Origin: Euonymus europaeus | Taxonomy: Eukaryota > Streptophyta > Magnoliopsida > Celastrales > Celastraceae | Length of the DNA stretch: 64,000 nt | Assembly (NCBI GenBank): GCA_963580455.1 | Contig: OY756957.1 | Location: forward strand, 1,307,001 to 1,371,000 | Direction: 5' to 3' | Notes under the pieces: generated by a model | What the model saw: the letters and a program-made list of their open reading frames with translations, nothing else | Told to the model about the DNA's origin: nothing | Databases searched by the model: none | Made by a program: the position numbers and the translations under genes | Part shown: in pieces, positions 42,846 through 51,534 of the stretch | Layout of the letters: each line of letters starts with the position of its first letter | How positions within the stretch are numbered: position 1 is the first letter of the stretch

Positions 42846-44641
42846 ATGTTGTGTAGAATGTCGTTGGTTCCCCGGAAGAAGAAGGCCGGGTCGGTTCCGG
42901 TTTACTTGAATGTCTACGATTTGACACCCATGAATGGTTATGCGTACTGGCTTGGCCTCGGGATCTATCATTCTGGAGTGCAAGGTTTGATGCTTTTTTA
43001 TGTTTCTGAGAAATGATTTGGGTTTGTTTTATGTGAAACGAGTTACCTCTAGATTTGTATTTTCTGTCTGGTGGTTTAGAAAATAAACCGAAATGGGAAA
43101 ATTTATTCGTTGTGTAATTTAGATTTTCTGTTTGGTTGGTGAGAAAATAGGGAGGAAATGATTTATTAATCGTTGGTTCTTTTCTTTTTTCGTGGTTCAT
43201 CTTCTGCTGGCTGGTTGATAAGAAACCGTTGAAGTGTAAATCAGAAGCATGCCCTCAGTTTCCTAGCTCTAACAGATCCACTCAGTTGTTCTTCGGAGAA
43301 CTTATTTGAAATCTCTAGTTTTGCCTGTGAAGAATTGAAATTGGGTTTTGAAGGAGGAGGATTCTTTTCCTTTTTTTTCGACTCTAATATGATCTTTTTC
43401 TGCTGTAGTTCATGATGTTGAGTATGGTTTTGGAGCACACGACCATTCAACAACAGGGATTTTCGAAGTGGAACCAACGCAGTGCCCTGGTTTTACATTT
43501 AGGAAATCAATTTTGATTGGAAGAACTGATATGGGTCCTAAGGAAGTTCGAGCATTTATGGAGAAGTTAGCTGAAGAGTACTGTGGGAACACTTATCATC
43601 TTATCACGAAGAACTGCAATCACTTCTGTAATGATGTGTGCATCAGATTGACTGGGAAGCCTATTCCTCGATGGGTGAATCGTCTAGCTCGTTTAGGTAA
43701 GTAAATTAATCAAGTTAAGACATCATCTGAGTTACTTTCCCCACTTTAAGTTGAGTATATACTTGTTTGTCGAGAAAGTTAGTAATTTAGTGGAAGGAAA
43801 TTTATATTTCGTTGTTTCCTTTTTATAGTATGGGCATATAATATTTCTTCGATCGTAAGTTTCATGGCAAAAGTCGGGTGATATAATATAGTTGCAAAGG
43901 ATGAGTGTTTGTTACTAAGTGGAATTAGGAAATGAAGACTTAAAAAGGATTAATCAAGCTTTACTTCAAACTCAAATGAACAATCTTTGCTTTAGCTGGA
44001 AATATGTGTTCATGTAGATATACAAGATTCCACGAAACCTGCTTACCAACCACAGCCTCCCCCCTTGACGGACTACTCTGTCATTGCGTTGGGCTTTTGA
44101 GACTTTTCTCACTTTCAGTATCAAAGCAGAGCCATTTTTTGGGACTTTCTCACATTCACTATAAAAGCAGAGCCAGTTGCCATGTGAGAATTGCTGTCAG
44201 CAATACCCTTTATTCCTGTGAACTTGCAATGCAATACCCTGTATTATTATTGGAATTTATAGTTTTGGTTTTTTGAAGCTTAAACTCTAATAACTATTTC
44301 AAAATACTTATTGGAGTGGCGAGGACTTAACGACATTCTATGTTTTTTATGTGTGTTTACACGTTGCAGGCCTTTTCTGCAATTGTGTTCTTCCAGCGGG
44401 ATTAAATGAGACGAAGATTCGACATGTTAAGTCGGAAGTTAGGATCAACGAGGAAAAGAAGAAACTGAGAAGCAATTCAAGTAAATTCACATCTTCTTCT
44501 AACCCTGTGCCTCCTCCTCCTTCCGCTTCATCCTGTCCTACGAGCTCTGCAATCGGACATCGCAGACAAAAACGTTGCCTTCCCACTCCTTTGTCTTTGA
44601 CCCACAGCAATTCCACCTCAGCCTTGAGCTTAAAGCTTTAG
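42846..44641 (+). CDS. PPPDE/DeSI-type cysteine peptidase (deSUMOylating isopeptidase-like)
   Basis: Three exons, 42846-42984, 43409-43696 and 44370-44641, total 699 nt, i.e. 232 residues plus TAG. The PPPDE fold begins VPVYLNVYDLTPMNGYAYWL. The catalytic pair is visible: H42 in GIYHSG and C116 in LITKNCNHFCND. FEVEPTQCPGF, IGRTDMGPKEV and LTGKPIPRWVNRLARLG are conserved family segments. The C-terminal exon is Ser/Pro-rich and probably disordered. Related proteins remove SUMO or ubiquitin from selected substrates; the plant substrate of this one is unknown. The start at 42846 (MLCRMSLVPRKKK) is preferred because plant members share MLCRM; an internal ATG at 42858 is possible. Confidence 0.92.
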
Positions 44642-46579
44642 ATCTCGTTGGGTTTTGAAACTCTCAGGGTTTTATAGTATTCGGCGGGGGAAGTTTGCCA
44701 ATTTATTGTCTCCCACGTCTAGTTATTTGGTTCTGCTTTGGCTTTTGTTTGTTGTCAAAACAGCTGCTTTGGAAATCGTCGCAGCTATTGTTTTACGTAA
44801 CATTCTCTTTTTATGATTGATAAGATCAATGTGTCATACTTCCTTATCTCTTGTCTGTATCTGTACATACAGAATTATTTAATGAAAGCTTTCTCCTGCC
44901 AATATTGGCTACTGAGTGAGGGAGGTGGTGGTATTGTATTTGTTTGAGTGATTTGCTTCTGTCTATTTGTGGTATCAAGTAAAACAGGGATCTCACATTT
45001 TGGGGGAGACAAGTCCAATAATCTTGGCAACAATTAAGGAAAATCACAAATTGTCTTTTTCAAAATAGTAAACTGAGCGAAACCCAAATTTGTCAAAATA
45101 TGATCCAAATTCACGAATTTAATCAGATGATACTATTAGCCAAGGAACACGGGAATGGGGATGTCCGGTGAATTTAGGTTTCTGTCGCTTGTCACTATTC
45201 GGCGCCCTCCATGGTGCGTGCATGCATGCATGTTGCGTAATAAGAGACTGATAGTAATGCTTCGAAGGCAAGGACATGGTAACAAAGCCCATTTTCAGTT
45301 GGGCTGGGAGTGAGCCCATCATCGGACTTGAAGAGAGACTCTCCAACGATGAAACTTTTTGGGCTCGGAAGCCCATCAAAAAAACAAGTGAAAGCTCATA
45401 GTAGAAGTATACAATTACAAACATTGGATTTTTTTACTATTTCCCTTTACTTTCTGTGGTGCAGTGTTTTGTTGGTTCATGTAAAAAGCTGTGAAGTCTT
45501 TTTGAAATCTAGAAGCGCACCGCATTGGCTCATTTAGTAAAACAAACCTTGAATATTTGACTGTTTGACATCAAATTTTCAATAATTTGCATAGAAAATT
45601 GATCAGAAACTTAAAATAGAACAAAAACATCATTCACTTTCTTGCTTCCTTTCAGGCCTACGTGGCAACGTACAGCCTGTTTTTCCACCATAATAAGAAG
45701 AAGAAGAAAAAATTGTTTTTCAATAAAAATAATTTTAATAAATTGTAAGCAAAATCCAAGAAGACTAGGCATGCCAGTGTTTTTTACTTAGATTCCCTCA
45801 TTCTGAACATTATCATGACCATCCCCCGACGATATCATACATGTGAATATGATTTCTTCGTTTCACGAGTCTGGCGAAACGGACTGGACAGAGCGAGCAT
45901 TCAGATTTCACAGGCATCCAAAGTAACGGTCAACATATTTTGGCTCCTTTTCATACGGCGCCATTCTCTGTGATCAGGTGCTCTACTGTTGTGGTTTACC
46001 CCTCGGCCTCGGATTGATCAAACCAGAAATCAATGCTGTACCATATTCGCAGAATTATAATCTTGGAAAAACACAGGAAAATAAAAAGGAGAGAGACACC
46101 ACCAAAACATTTTATATATGGTTTCGTTTCGTTTAGCTTAGTTTATATTTATCAAAAACAATATAATTTATTAAGTAGATAATATTTTTAAAATTGATAG
46201 AACATATCTTGAGATGAGTAAAATTTTGTGCGCTAACGGAACTTTAGAAATAAGCTTAGCCATATTTTCCTGCCTAAGGAAATCTTTGAAATTTCACCTC
46301 AACTCAAATACAAAAGAAAATTGTTAAGCCAAAACAAAGAAAAAATCCTTGAGATTTTGACAACAACTTCTCAACGAAATAAGATCAAATTCTGCTACTT
46401 TTCGATGGATCAATGGCTAGACAATCATAATTACAATGAAGAAGAATCCTTGATTGCTAATATATATTCTAACTTTTCACTCAAAATACAATATGTCAAT
46501 TAAAAAAATGAGTTAGAGGTTACAACACATTCGCAAAACGACATCGTTTAATAGGTTAGAGAAGAAGTCATTAATGCCG
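44642..46579. other. Spacer between the convergent PPPDE and DUF868 genes
   Basis: The first part is the probable 3' UTR of the PPPDE gene. AATTATTTAATGAAAG near 44871 may include its poly(A) signal. No further gene was recognised; frames around 45100-45540 are short and match nothing known. Confidence 0.4.
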
Positions 46580-47722
46580 TCATTTCCTCCATGCATAAAC
46601 CAGCAACGAGAAGCCATCGTTGGGCCCACTTGACTCGGTCTCCTCCGTGTCCACCCACTCCATCACCGACGAGTTGCAGCCGGAGGAGTTTGACGCAGAA
46701 GAAATCGAAATCGACGAAGAAGACGAGCTCCTCGCAGTCCTCAGCCAGGTCTTCCTCATCTTCTTCCACTCCAAATTTTGCTGCCAAGAAATGACGCCGT
46801 TTTTTCCATTCCCTTCGACGCCACAGGCTTCGATTTCTTTCTTATCTTCTTCTTCTTCTTCTTCAAACCTAAACATAAACACAGCGTGCCCATTTTTGAC
46901 CTCGTCGAAGAACCAATTGTACACGTCCCACGAGATCTGCACAGGCACACCATCTACTTCGATCGTTTCATTCCCTCTAAACTTCCACTTCAAACGCTTA
47001 ATTAACAAAACCCTTTTGTTATCTACACTGAAACACAATCTAGCGTCACTATCGACGCTGCAATCGATCGAAATTTCTCTCTTCTTGCCCCCAAATCTCG
47101 CTTTTGTAGTGTAAAGTCTGTTTCCGTACAAATGTTCTCTTCGCAGAACAAGACCTTGATTTCTCTCCGGCTTCCTTGCTTTGGTCTTGGAATAAGCTTC
47201 CTTGGTCAAATCGCCGTCGAGTAGCGTCATTTCGCCGTCAACAACCACGGCCACATAGAACCCAGATTGAGGTTCTGGGCCGCGTCCGGGTCCGGATCCG
47301 AACTTTGCTTTACTAAGATCCCAAAAGATTTGAACTGTTGGTCTTCTAGTCTTCTTGTTTTCTTGGTTGATAAAATGGAGTTTCTTTGATCCATATTTTT
47401 TCCAGAAAAAGAAGGGCTTGATGTGCAGATGAAAAGACAGGGTAGATAGAGAGAGTGGGTCGGAGATAGACAAAGGAGAGGAACCAACGATTGCGGCGGA
47501 ATCAAGTGGGTGGAGGTGAAGGTAGAGTGAGTGTTCAAGTATTGTGCGGGACCATGTCACAGAAAAGATCCCAATATCGGTAAGGTAGAAGCAGGTGTTG
47601 ACTGTGGCGTTGCCGGTGGCTGAAACGGACGGTGGATGCGTCGGCGGAAAGCGGTTAATTTCGTCGTGGGTGGTGGAGGAGGGGCGGAAGCAAGAAGGGA
47701 AACGGGAGGAGTGGTGGGACAT
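46580..47722 (-). CDS. DUF868 family protein
   Basis: An intronless gene of 380 residues on the - strand with ATG at 47722 and TGA at 46580-46582. It is a land-plant family of unknown biochemical function. Visible family segments are NTCFYLTDIGIFSVTWSR near residue 42, TVQIFWDLSKAKFGSGP, SGFYVAVVVDGEMTLLLDGD-like text near 153-170, and REHLYGNRLYTTKARFGG. Further ones are VDGVPVQISWDVYNWFFDE and VFMFRFE followed by an acidic run. A Ser-rich tail (ARSSSSSSISISSASNSS) precedes the C-terminus GFSLLVYAWRK. There is no signal peptide or membrane segment. Length and motif order are normal for the family. Long open frames on the opposite strand inside it are codon-bias shadows. Confidence 0.93.
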   Translation of the reverse strand: MSHHSSRFPSCFRPSSTTHDEINRFPPTHPPSVSATGNATVNTCFYLTDIGIFSVTWSRTILEHSLYLHLHPLDSAAIVGSSPLSISDPLSLSTLSFHLHIKPFFFWKKYGSKKLHFINQENKKTRRPTVQIFWDLSKAKFGSGPGRGPEPQSGFYVAVVVDGEMTLLDGDLTKEAYSKTKARKPERNQGLVLRREHLYGNRLYTTKARFGGKKREISIDCSVDSDARLCFSVDNKRVLLIKRLKWKFRGNETIEVDGVPVQISWDVYNWFFDEVKNGHAVFMFRFEEEEEEDKKEIEACGVEGNGKNGVISWQQNLEWKKMRKTWLRTARSSSSSSISISSASNSSGCNSSVMEWVDTEETESSGPNDGFSLLVYAWRK

Positions 47723-48389
47723 TTGCGTTATAACTTAGTTTACTAAAAAATAAATCGAAAAGAAGACTCTGGTTTTCGTTTCAAGAGTTTATGGATTGAG
47801 ATATATATCTGAGTTTCAAGGGTATGGTTTTGGAGAGGGAGAGAGTCAGAGAGACCAAATGACCAATGTACCTGAACAAAAATCAGCGTTGAACGCGCAA
47901 ATATAAAACTGATGAGAGGGAAGACTTGGACTTTTTACCGCAACTAGCAAGGCAATTATGCAAGTAGGCTAGTAGGATATACATGCCACCCAAATTGTAT
48001 TTGTACGTTAATGGGTAGTTACCTTCTTAATCCATCTGGTCAAATTCATATGTTATGTACATGGATTGAATCGGATTATCCCAGACACGGAGACACACTA
48101 TTTACAGTAAAACCTAGATATAATATATGAATGTTCCAAGAAATTAATATTCTCGATTACTCAATAAAATCTCTAGTTATCAGCAGTGACGGAACCTCCC
48201 TATAGAATGGGGCATAGGACTCCGTGTTTTTTTATAAAAAATTATACTTAAGTTTAAAGTCGAACACTCAAGCCTAGGCACTCTCAAAAATCGAAACTAA
48301 ATTCATTTTATATATATTTGGGGTTAAAATTATGACTCATAAGCCTAGATTCTCGGCATTTCTAGTAATTTATAGTCTTAAAAAAGTTA
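47723..48389. other. Promoter side of the DUF868 gene and spacer
   Basis: A GA/CT-rich patch (GGAGAGGGAGAGAGTCAGAG, 47831-47850) lies about 110 bases upstream of the start on the - strand reading. No gene was seen beyond it. Confidence 0.3.
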
Positions 48390-48643
48390 CTCCCTCCGTC
48401 CCATTTTAATTGTCACTTATTCCTTTTTGGGATGTCCCAAAATACATGTCCATTTCATTTAATGAAAGCTATTTTTTCCTTATTTACTCTTAACTTGAAA
48501 AACTCAATAACCTGCGCATTAATTATAGTGATAAAGTATTTGTCATTATAAATAGGGTATAAACGTCAAATTGAAAAGGAATTAAATATTTTCTAAAACT
48601 GTGTGAAAAAGTGAATGGAACAATTAAAATGGGACGGACGGAG
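48390..48643. mobile_element. Stowaway-like MITE (Tc1/Mariner type)
   Basis: The left end CTCCCTCCGTCCC and right end GGGACGGACGGAG are near-perfect inverse copies, flanked on both sides by TA, the target duplication of this superfamily. CTCCCTCCGTCC is the hallmark end of Stowaway MITEs. The similarity continues inward (CATTTTAATTGT against ACAATTAAAAT). The element is 254 bp and noncoding. Confidence 0.88.
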
Positions 48644-49009
48644 TATTTTCTAGATAATTACGTGATCGAAAATGGAGAATTACAAGGCAACTTTCTAATT
48701 AACGGTGTCTTTCCACGTGGCAAATTCATCAAACCAAAAAGAAAGTTAAGAGTCTTAAAGAGGTGGGGAGTGGGCAACGATGCACTCACTACTAATATGT
48801 TCTTAAACACAATTGTCACGTCTGAGTATTTATAGAGCGTGACATACACAGTCGAACTAACTCTTTATTGGGCAGGGTTGCCAGATTAAGGGCAGTCTAG
48901 TGACGTACATATGTTGGTTCTTTCTCTGTGTAGCCCATACCACATGTTGGTCTATTGGCTCCTAGTCTGTCGTTGATAAGAAGTGTCATTCACGTCAAGT
49001 ACAGCTATA
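48644..49009. other. Spacer between the Stowaway-like MITE and the MULE
   Basis: No gene is seen. Open frames here are short and partly overlap the MITE. Confidence 0.3.
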
Positions 49010-49018
49010 AACACATTC
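49010..49018 (+). repeat. Target site duplication of the MULE (left)
   Basis: AACACATTC, identical to the copy at 51526-51534. Confidence 0.9.
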
Positions 49019-49259
49019 GAGTTTTTTTATTTTGTAGCAGCCGTACAAAAATTATTTTCCATATTAGCATCGGACTGAACTTATTTTCGATTCTATCATG
49101 TCGAGCCTACGTGGCAATTTATATCATGTCAGGCTAATTGCTACAGACAAAATTGGAAAAGTAGTCTGACAAAAAATAATTTTTTTAAGTGGAGCCGCGC
49201 GGCTCTACTCAAACTTTAAAAAAAAAAAAAAAAATTAAGTGGAGTCGCGCGGCTCTACT
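49019..49259 (+). repeat. Left terminal inverted repeat of the MULE
   Basis: It pairs with 51291-51525. Its inner part has two tandem copies of a unit AAGTGGAGCCGCGCGGCTC plus TACTCAAA separated by an A run; the second copy has GAGTCGCG in place of GAGCCGCG. The unit is built on the 14-base palindrome GAGCCGCGCGGCTC. Confidence 0.88.
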
Positions 49260-49339
49260 CAAAGGTACGTGCATCAAAATTCTGAATGTGTAATCCCTCG
49301 TGAATAGTTATGGAATAAAGGGAAAAAAAACAAAACTTA

Positions 49340-49620
49340 CATGACAAGTCCAATCAACAAAGCTAACAAAGCTTGCTTGTCAGTGACAGGCTTTGAATGA
49401 CAGACTTTGTCATGTAAAGCTTGACAAGTTTTGTCAAGCTTTGTAAAGCTTGACAAGCTTTGTCATGTAAAGCTTGACAAGCTTTGTCATATAAAGCTTG
49501 TCATTGATAAATTTTATCAAATTTTACGTGATAAACCTTATCAATTCAAAGCCTGTCATTGATAAGTGTTGTCAAGCTTTACGTGACAAAGCTTGTCAAC
49601 AGGCAAAGTTTTTGAAAAGC
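49340..49620 (+). repeat. Subterminal repeat array, AAGCTTGACAAGCTTTGTCA-like
   Basis: About 280 bases are built from variants of GCTTGACAAGCTTTGTCAT, TGACAAG and CTTTGTCA in both orientations, many forming short palindromes around AAGCTT. The array lies between the left TIR and the transposase promoter. Clustered subterminal repeats are transposase-binding sites in several plant DNA transposons; that role here is inferred. Confidence 0.75.
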
Positions 49621-49659
49621 TTTGTTCACATGGTTTAATTTGTGTGAAAAAATCTAGCC

Positions 49660-49712
49660 TATAAATATTGTCAAAGTTTTTGCCTAGATCACAACTCTCA
49701 ACTACAAGAAAT
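49660..49712 (+). promoter_or_regulatory. TATA-like box and short leader of the MULE transposase
   Basis: TATAAATA at 49660-49667 lies 46 bases before the ATG at 49713. A pyrimidine/adenine leader (CTCTCAACTACAAGAA) between them is typical of plant transcription starts. Confidence 0.55.
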
Positions 49713-50792
49713 ATGGATCTCAATGTAATTCCGAATTCTTCATGGAGCTGGTTTATGGCATGCTTACGAGACCGGGTTACAGCTCGCCCAGGTTTATGTG
49801 TCATTTCTGATAGACATATCGGAATCATCAATGCCATGAAAGATCCCTATCTTGGTTGGCAAGAGCCACTGGCCTATCATCGTTTCTGTATCAGACATCT
49901 AGCTAGTAATTTCAATACTGTGTTCAAGAACAAGGAGTTGAAGAATGTAGTCCACAAAATGTCTTTACTAACCCAAGAAGCTCAGTTTCAAAAATTATGG
50001 GCCGAGATTGACACCATTAATGAAGGAGTTGTTACTCGATGGCTGCGAAAGATTCCACTGGCATCCTGGACATTGTTGTACGACGAAGGTAAAAGATGGG
50101 GACACATGACCACAAATATGGTTGAAATTTTTAACGGTGTCTTGAAAGCTGCTCGTGCTTTACCAATTACAGCTTTGGTGCAACTAACCTTCTATAGGTG
50201 TAATGCATATTATACCCACCGTCGACAAGAAGGTGAGGCTCGGATTTTTTCGGGAGCTGAATTCACAACAGAGATAGATTTGAAATTACAGGGCTTGAGA
50301 CAACAATCAAATGCATATGAGGTGGAAATGTTTCATCATCAACCAGGGGTATTTGAAGTAAAACGTGCATCATCAAGATTAAGTCATCCATCCAGACTTC
50401 GAGTTTCAAATGTTGTTGATTTGGGCAATGCGACATGTACATGCAACGAGTGGTTAATCTATCATTACCCTTGTTCACATGTTATTGCCGTATGTGCTGC
50501 TCGAAGAATTAATCGGTCTCAGTTCGTGGACAAGTTTTATTCCATGCAGAGTTATATCAATACTTGGGCTCCGATGTTTTTTCCGGTACCAGACCGATCA
50601 ACTTGGCCCACTTACTACGGCCCAATTATTATTCCAGATCCTAGTTTGCGGAGGAGTAAGAAAGGCCGACCTCAGTCCACTCGCCTTCACAATGAGATGG
50701 ATGCTAGGGATGGTGCTCGCAGGCCCCATCGTTGTGGTCTTTGTCACACTGTAGGACACACTAGGAGGTCTTGTCCTAATAGAAATTATTGA
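49713..50792 (+). pseudogene. N-terminally truncated MULE transposase (open reading frame)
   Basis: An open frame of 359 residues starts at MDLNVIPNSSWSWFMACLRD. It contains the second half of the Mutator DDE core: SDRHIGIINA with the second Asp, then RFCIRHLASNF, and the probable catalytic Glu in NMVEIFNGVLK. A SWIM zinc finger (CTCNEWLIYHYPCSHVIAVC, near residue 230) follows, and a CCHC zinc knuckle (CGLCHTVGHTRRSC) closes the protein. The N-terminal DNA-binding region and the first catalytic Asp segment, several hundred residues in full MULE transposases, are absent, and the start is joined directly to the middle of the core. It cannot cut DNA by itself. The lack of any stop in over 1 kb is notable and could mean youth or some retained use. 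Confidence 0.88.
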
Positions 50793-50876
50793 ATGTTTAA
50801 TTAGTGAATGTTTAATTAGTGAATGTTTAATTAACGAATGTTTAATTAGAGAATATTTAATTAACAAATGTTTGAA
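50791..50876 (+). repeat. Short tandem repeat, GAATGTTTAATTA units
   Basis: About six tandem copies of a 14-15 base unit (GAATGTTTAATTAGT with variants AACG, GAG, AAC) start at the stop codon of the transposase frame and form its 3' flank. Confidence 0.8.
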
Positions 50877-51229
50877 TATGTTAACTGTATTAGCATAAAA
50901 TTAATTATATGTTAATTTATAAAAAAAATTTGTCTTTTTACTATGACTATTTTTTCCTTATTATTTTCCAGTTTGAATGTGAGTTGGCATAAACTCTCGA
51001 TAAGAGTTGGCATAAACTAGATTATAAACCCTAGCTAGGCCTTACATTTTTTTTAACAGTTTGATCCAGAATAATGCATCACCAATCATGCATTGGTGGG
51101 ATATAGAAACATAAATATAAATACCACTGTGATAAATTATATTCTCCTCCATCAAGTGGTTGGACATTTATGAGTCAAAGACGCATGCAACGAGGCTAGT
51201 TTTGTCCAAATCAAAATAAAAAATCCAAG

Positions 51230-51290
51230 TTTTTTTCTTTTGTAGCAGCCGTACAAAAGACGCATTGCTGCAGACAAAAATTATTTCCGA
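51230..51290 (+). repeat. Extra fragment of MULE terminal repeat inside the element
   Basis: AGTTTTTTTCTTTTGTAGC and the following AGCCGTACAAAA at about 51230-51257 copy the outermost bases of the left TIR in the same orientation, then the similarity breaks. Together with the right TIR this makes a second, about 300-bp unit bounded by inverted ends within the larger element. Confidence 0.65.
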
Positions 51291-51525
51291 TAGAGCCGCG
51301 CGGCTCCACTTAAATTTTTTCTTTTTAAGTTTGAGTAGAGCCGCGCGGCTCCACTTACAAAAAATTAATTTTTGTCAGACTACTTTTCCAGTTTTGTCTG
51401 TAGCAATTAACCTGACATGATATAAATTGCCACGTAGGCTCGACATGGTAGAATCGAAAATAAGTTCAGTCCGATGCTAATATGAAAAATAATTTTTGTA
51501 CGGCTGCTACAAAAGAAAAAAACTC
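51291..51525 (-). repeat. Right terminal inverted repeat of the MULE
   Basis: Inverse of the left arm, with the palindrome GAGCCGCGCGGCTC present twice (51293-51306 and about 51340-51353) and a few substitutions overall. Transcription across either arm pair could fold into a long hairpin, which is an inference. Confidence 0.88.
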
Positions 51526-51534
51526 AACACATTC
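51526..51534 (+). repeat. Target site duplication of the MULE (right)
   Basis: AACACATTC, identical to the copy at 49010-49018. Confidence 0.9.

Larger units (their letters stand above)
49019..51525 (+). mobile_element. Mutator-like element with long inverted ends and 9-bp target duplication
   Basis: The ends GAGTTTTTTTATTTTGTAGC (49019) and its inverse at 51525 open inverted repeats of about 240 bp (49019-49259 and 51291-51525), closely similar throughout. The 9-base string AACACATTC occurs exactly at 49010-49018 and 51526-51534, the target duplication length of Mutator elements. Inside are a repeat-rich leader, a TATA-like box, one transposase-derived frame and a short tandem repeat after its stop. 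With only half a transposase, the element is non-autonomous. The high similarity of the two arms suggests it is relatively young. Confidence 0.93.

Noticed and set aside
42589..43200. 203-codon - strand open frame overlapping the first PPPDE exon
   Set aside because: The + strand here has a clear PPPDE exon with correct splice sites. The - frame is an antisense shadow with no family match.
46591..47114. Open frames on the + strand within the DUF868 gene
   Set aside because: The - strand frame is a full DUF868 protein. The + frames are low-complexity Ser/Pro shadows.
49668..49712. Upstream extension of the MULE transposase frame
   Set aside because: The extension begins at TTG and overlaps the TATA-like box and leader. 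The ATG at 49713 fits better.
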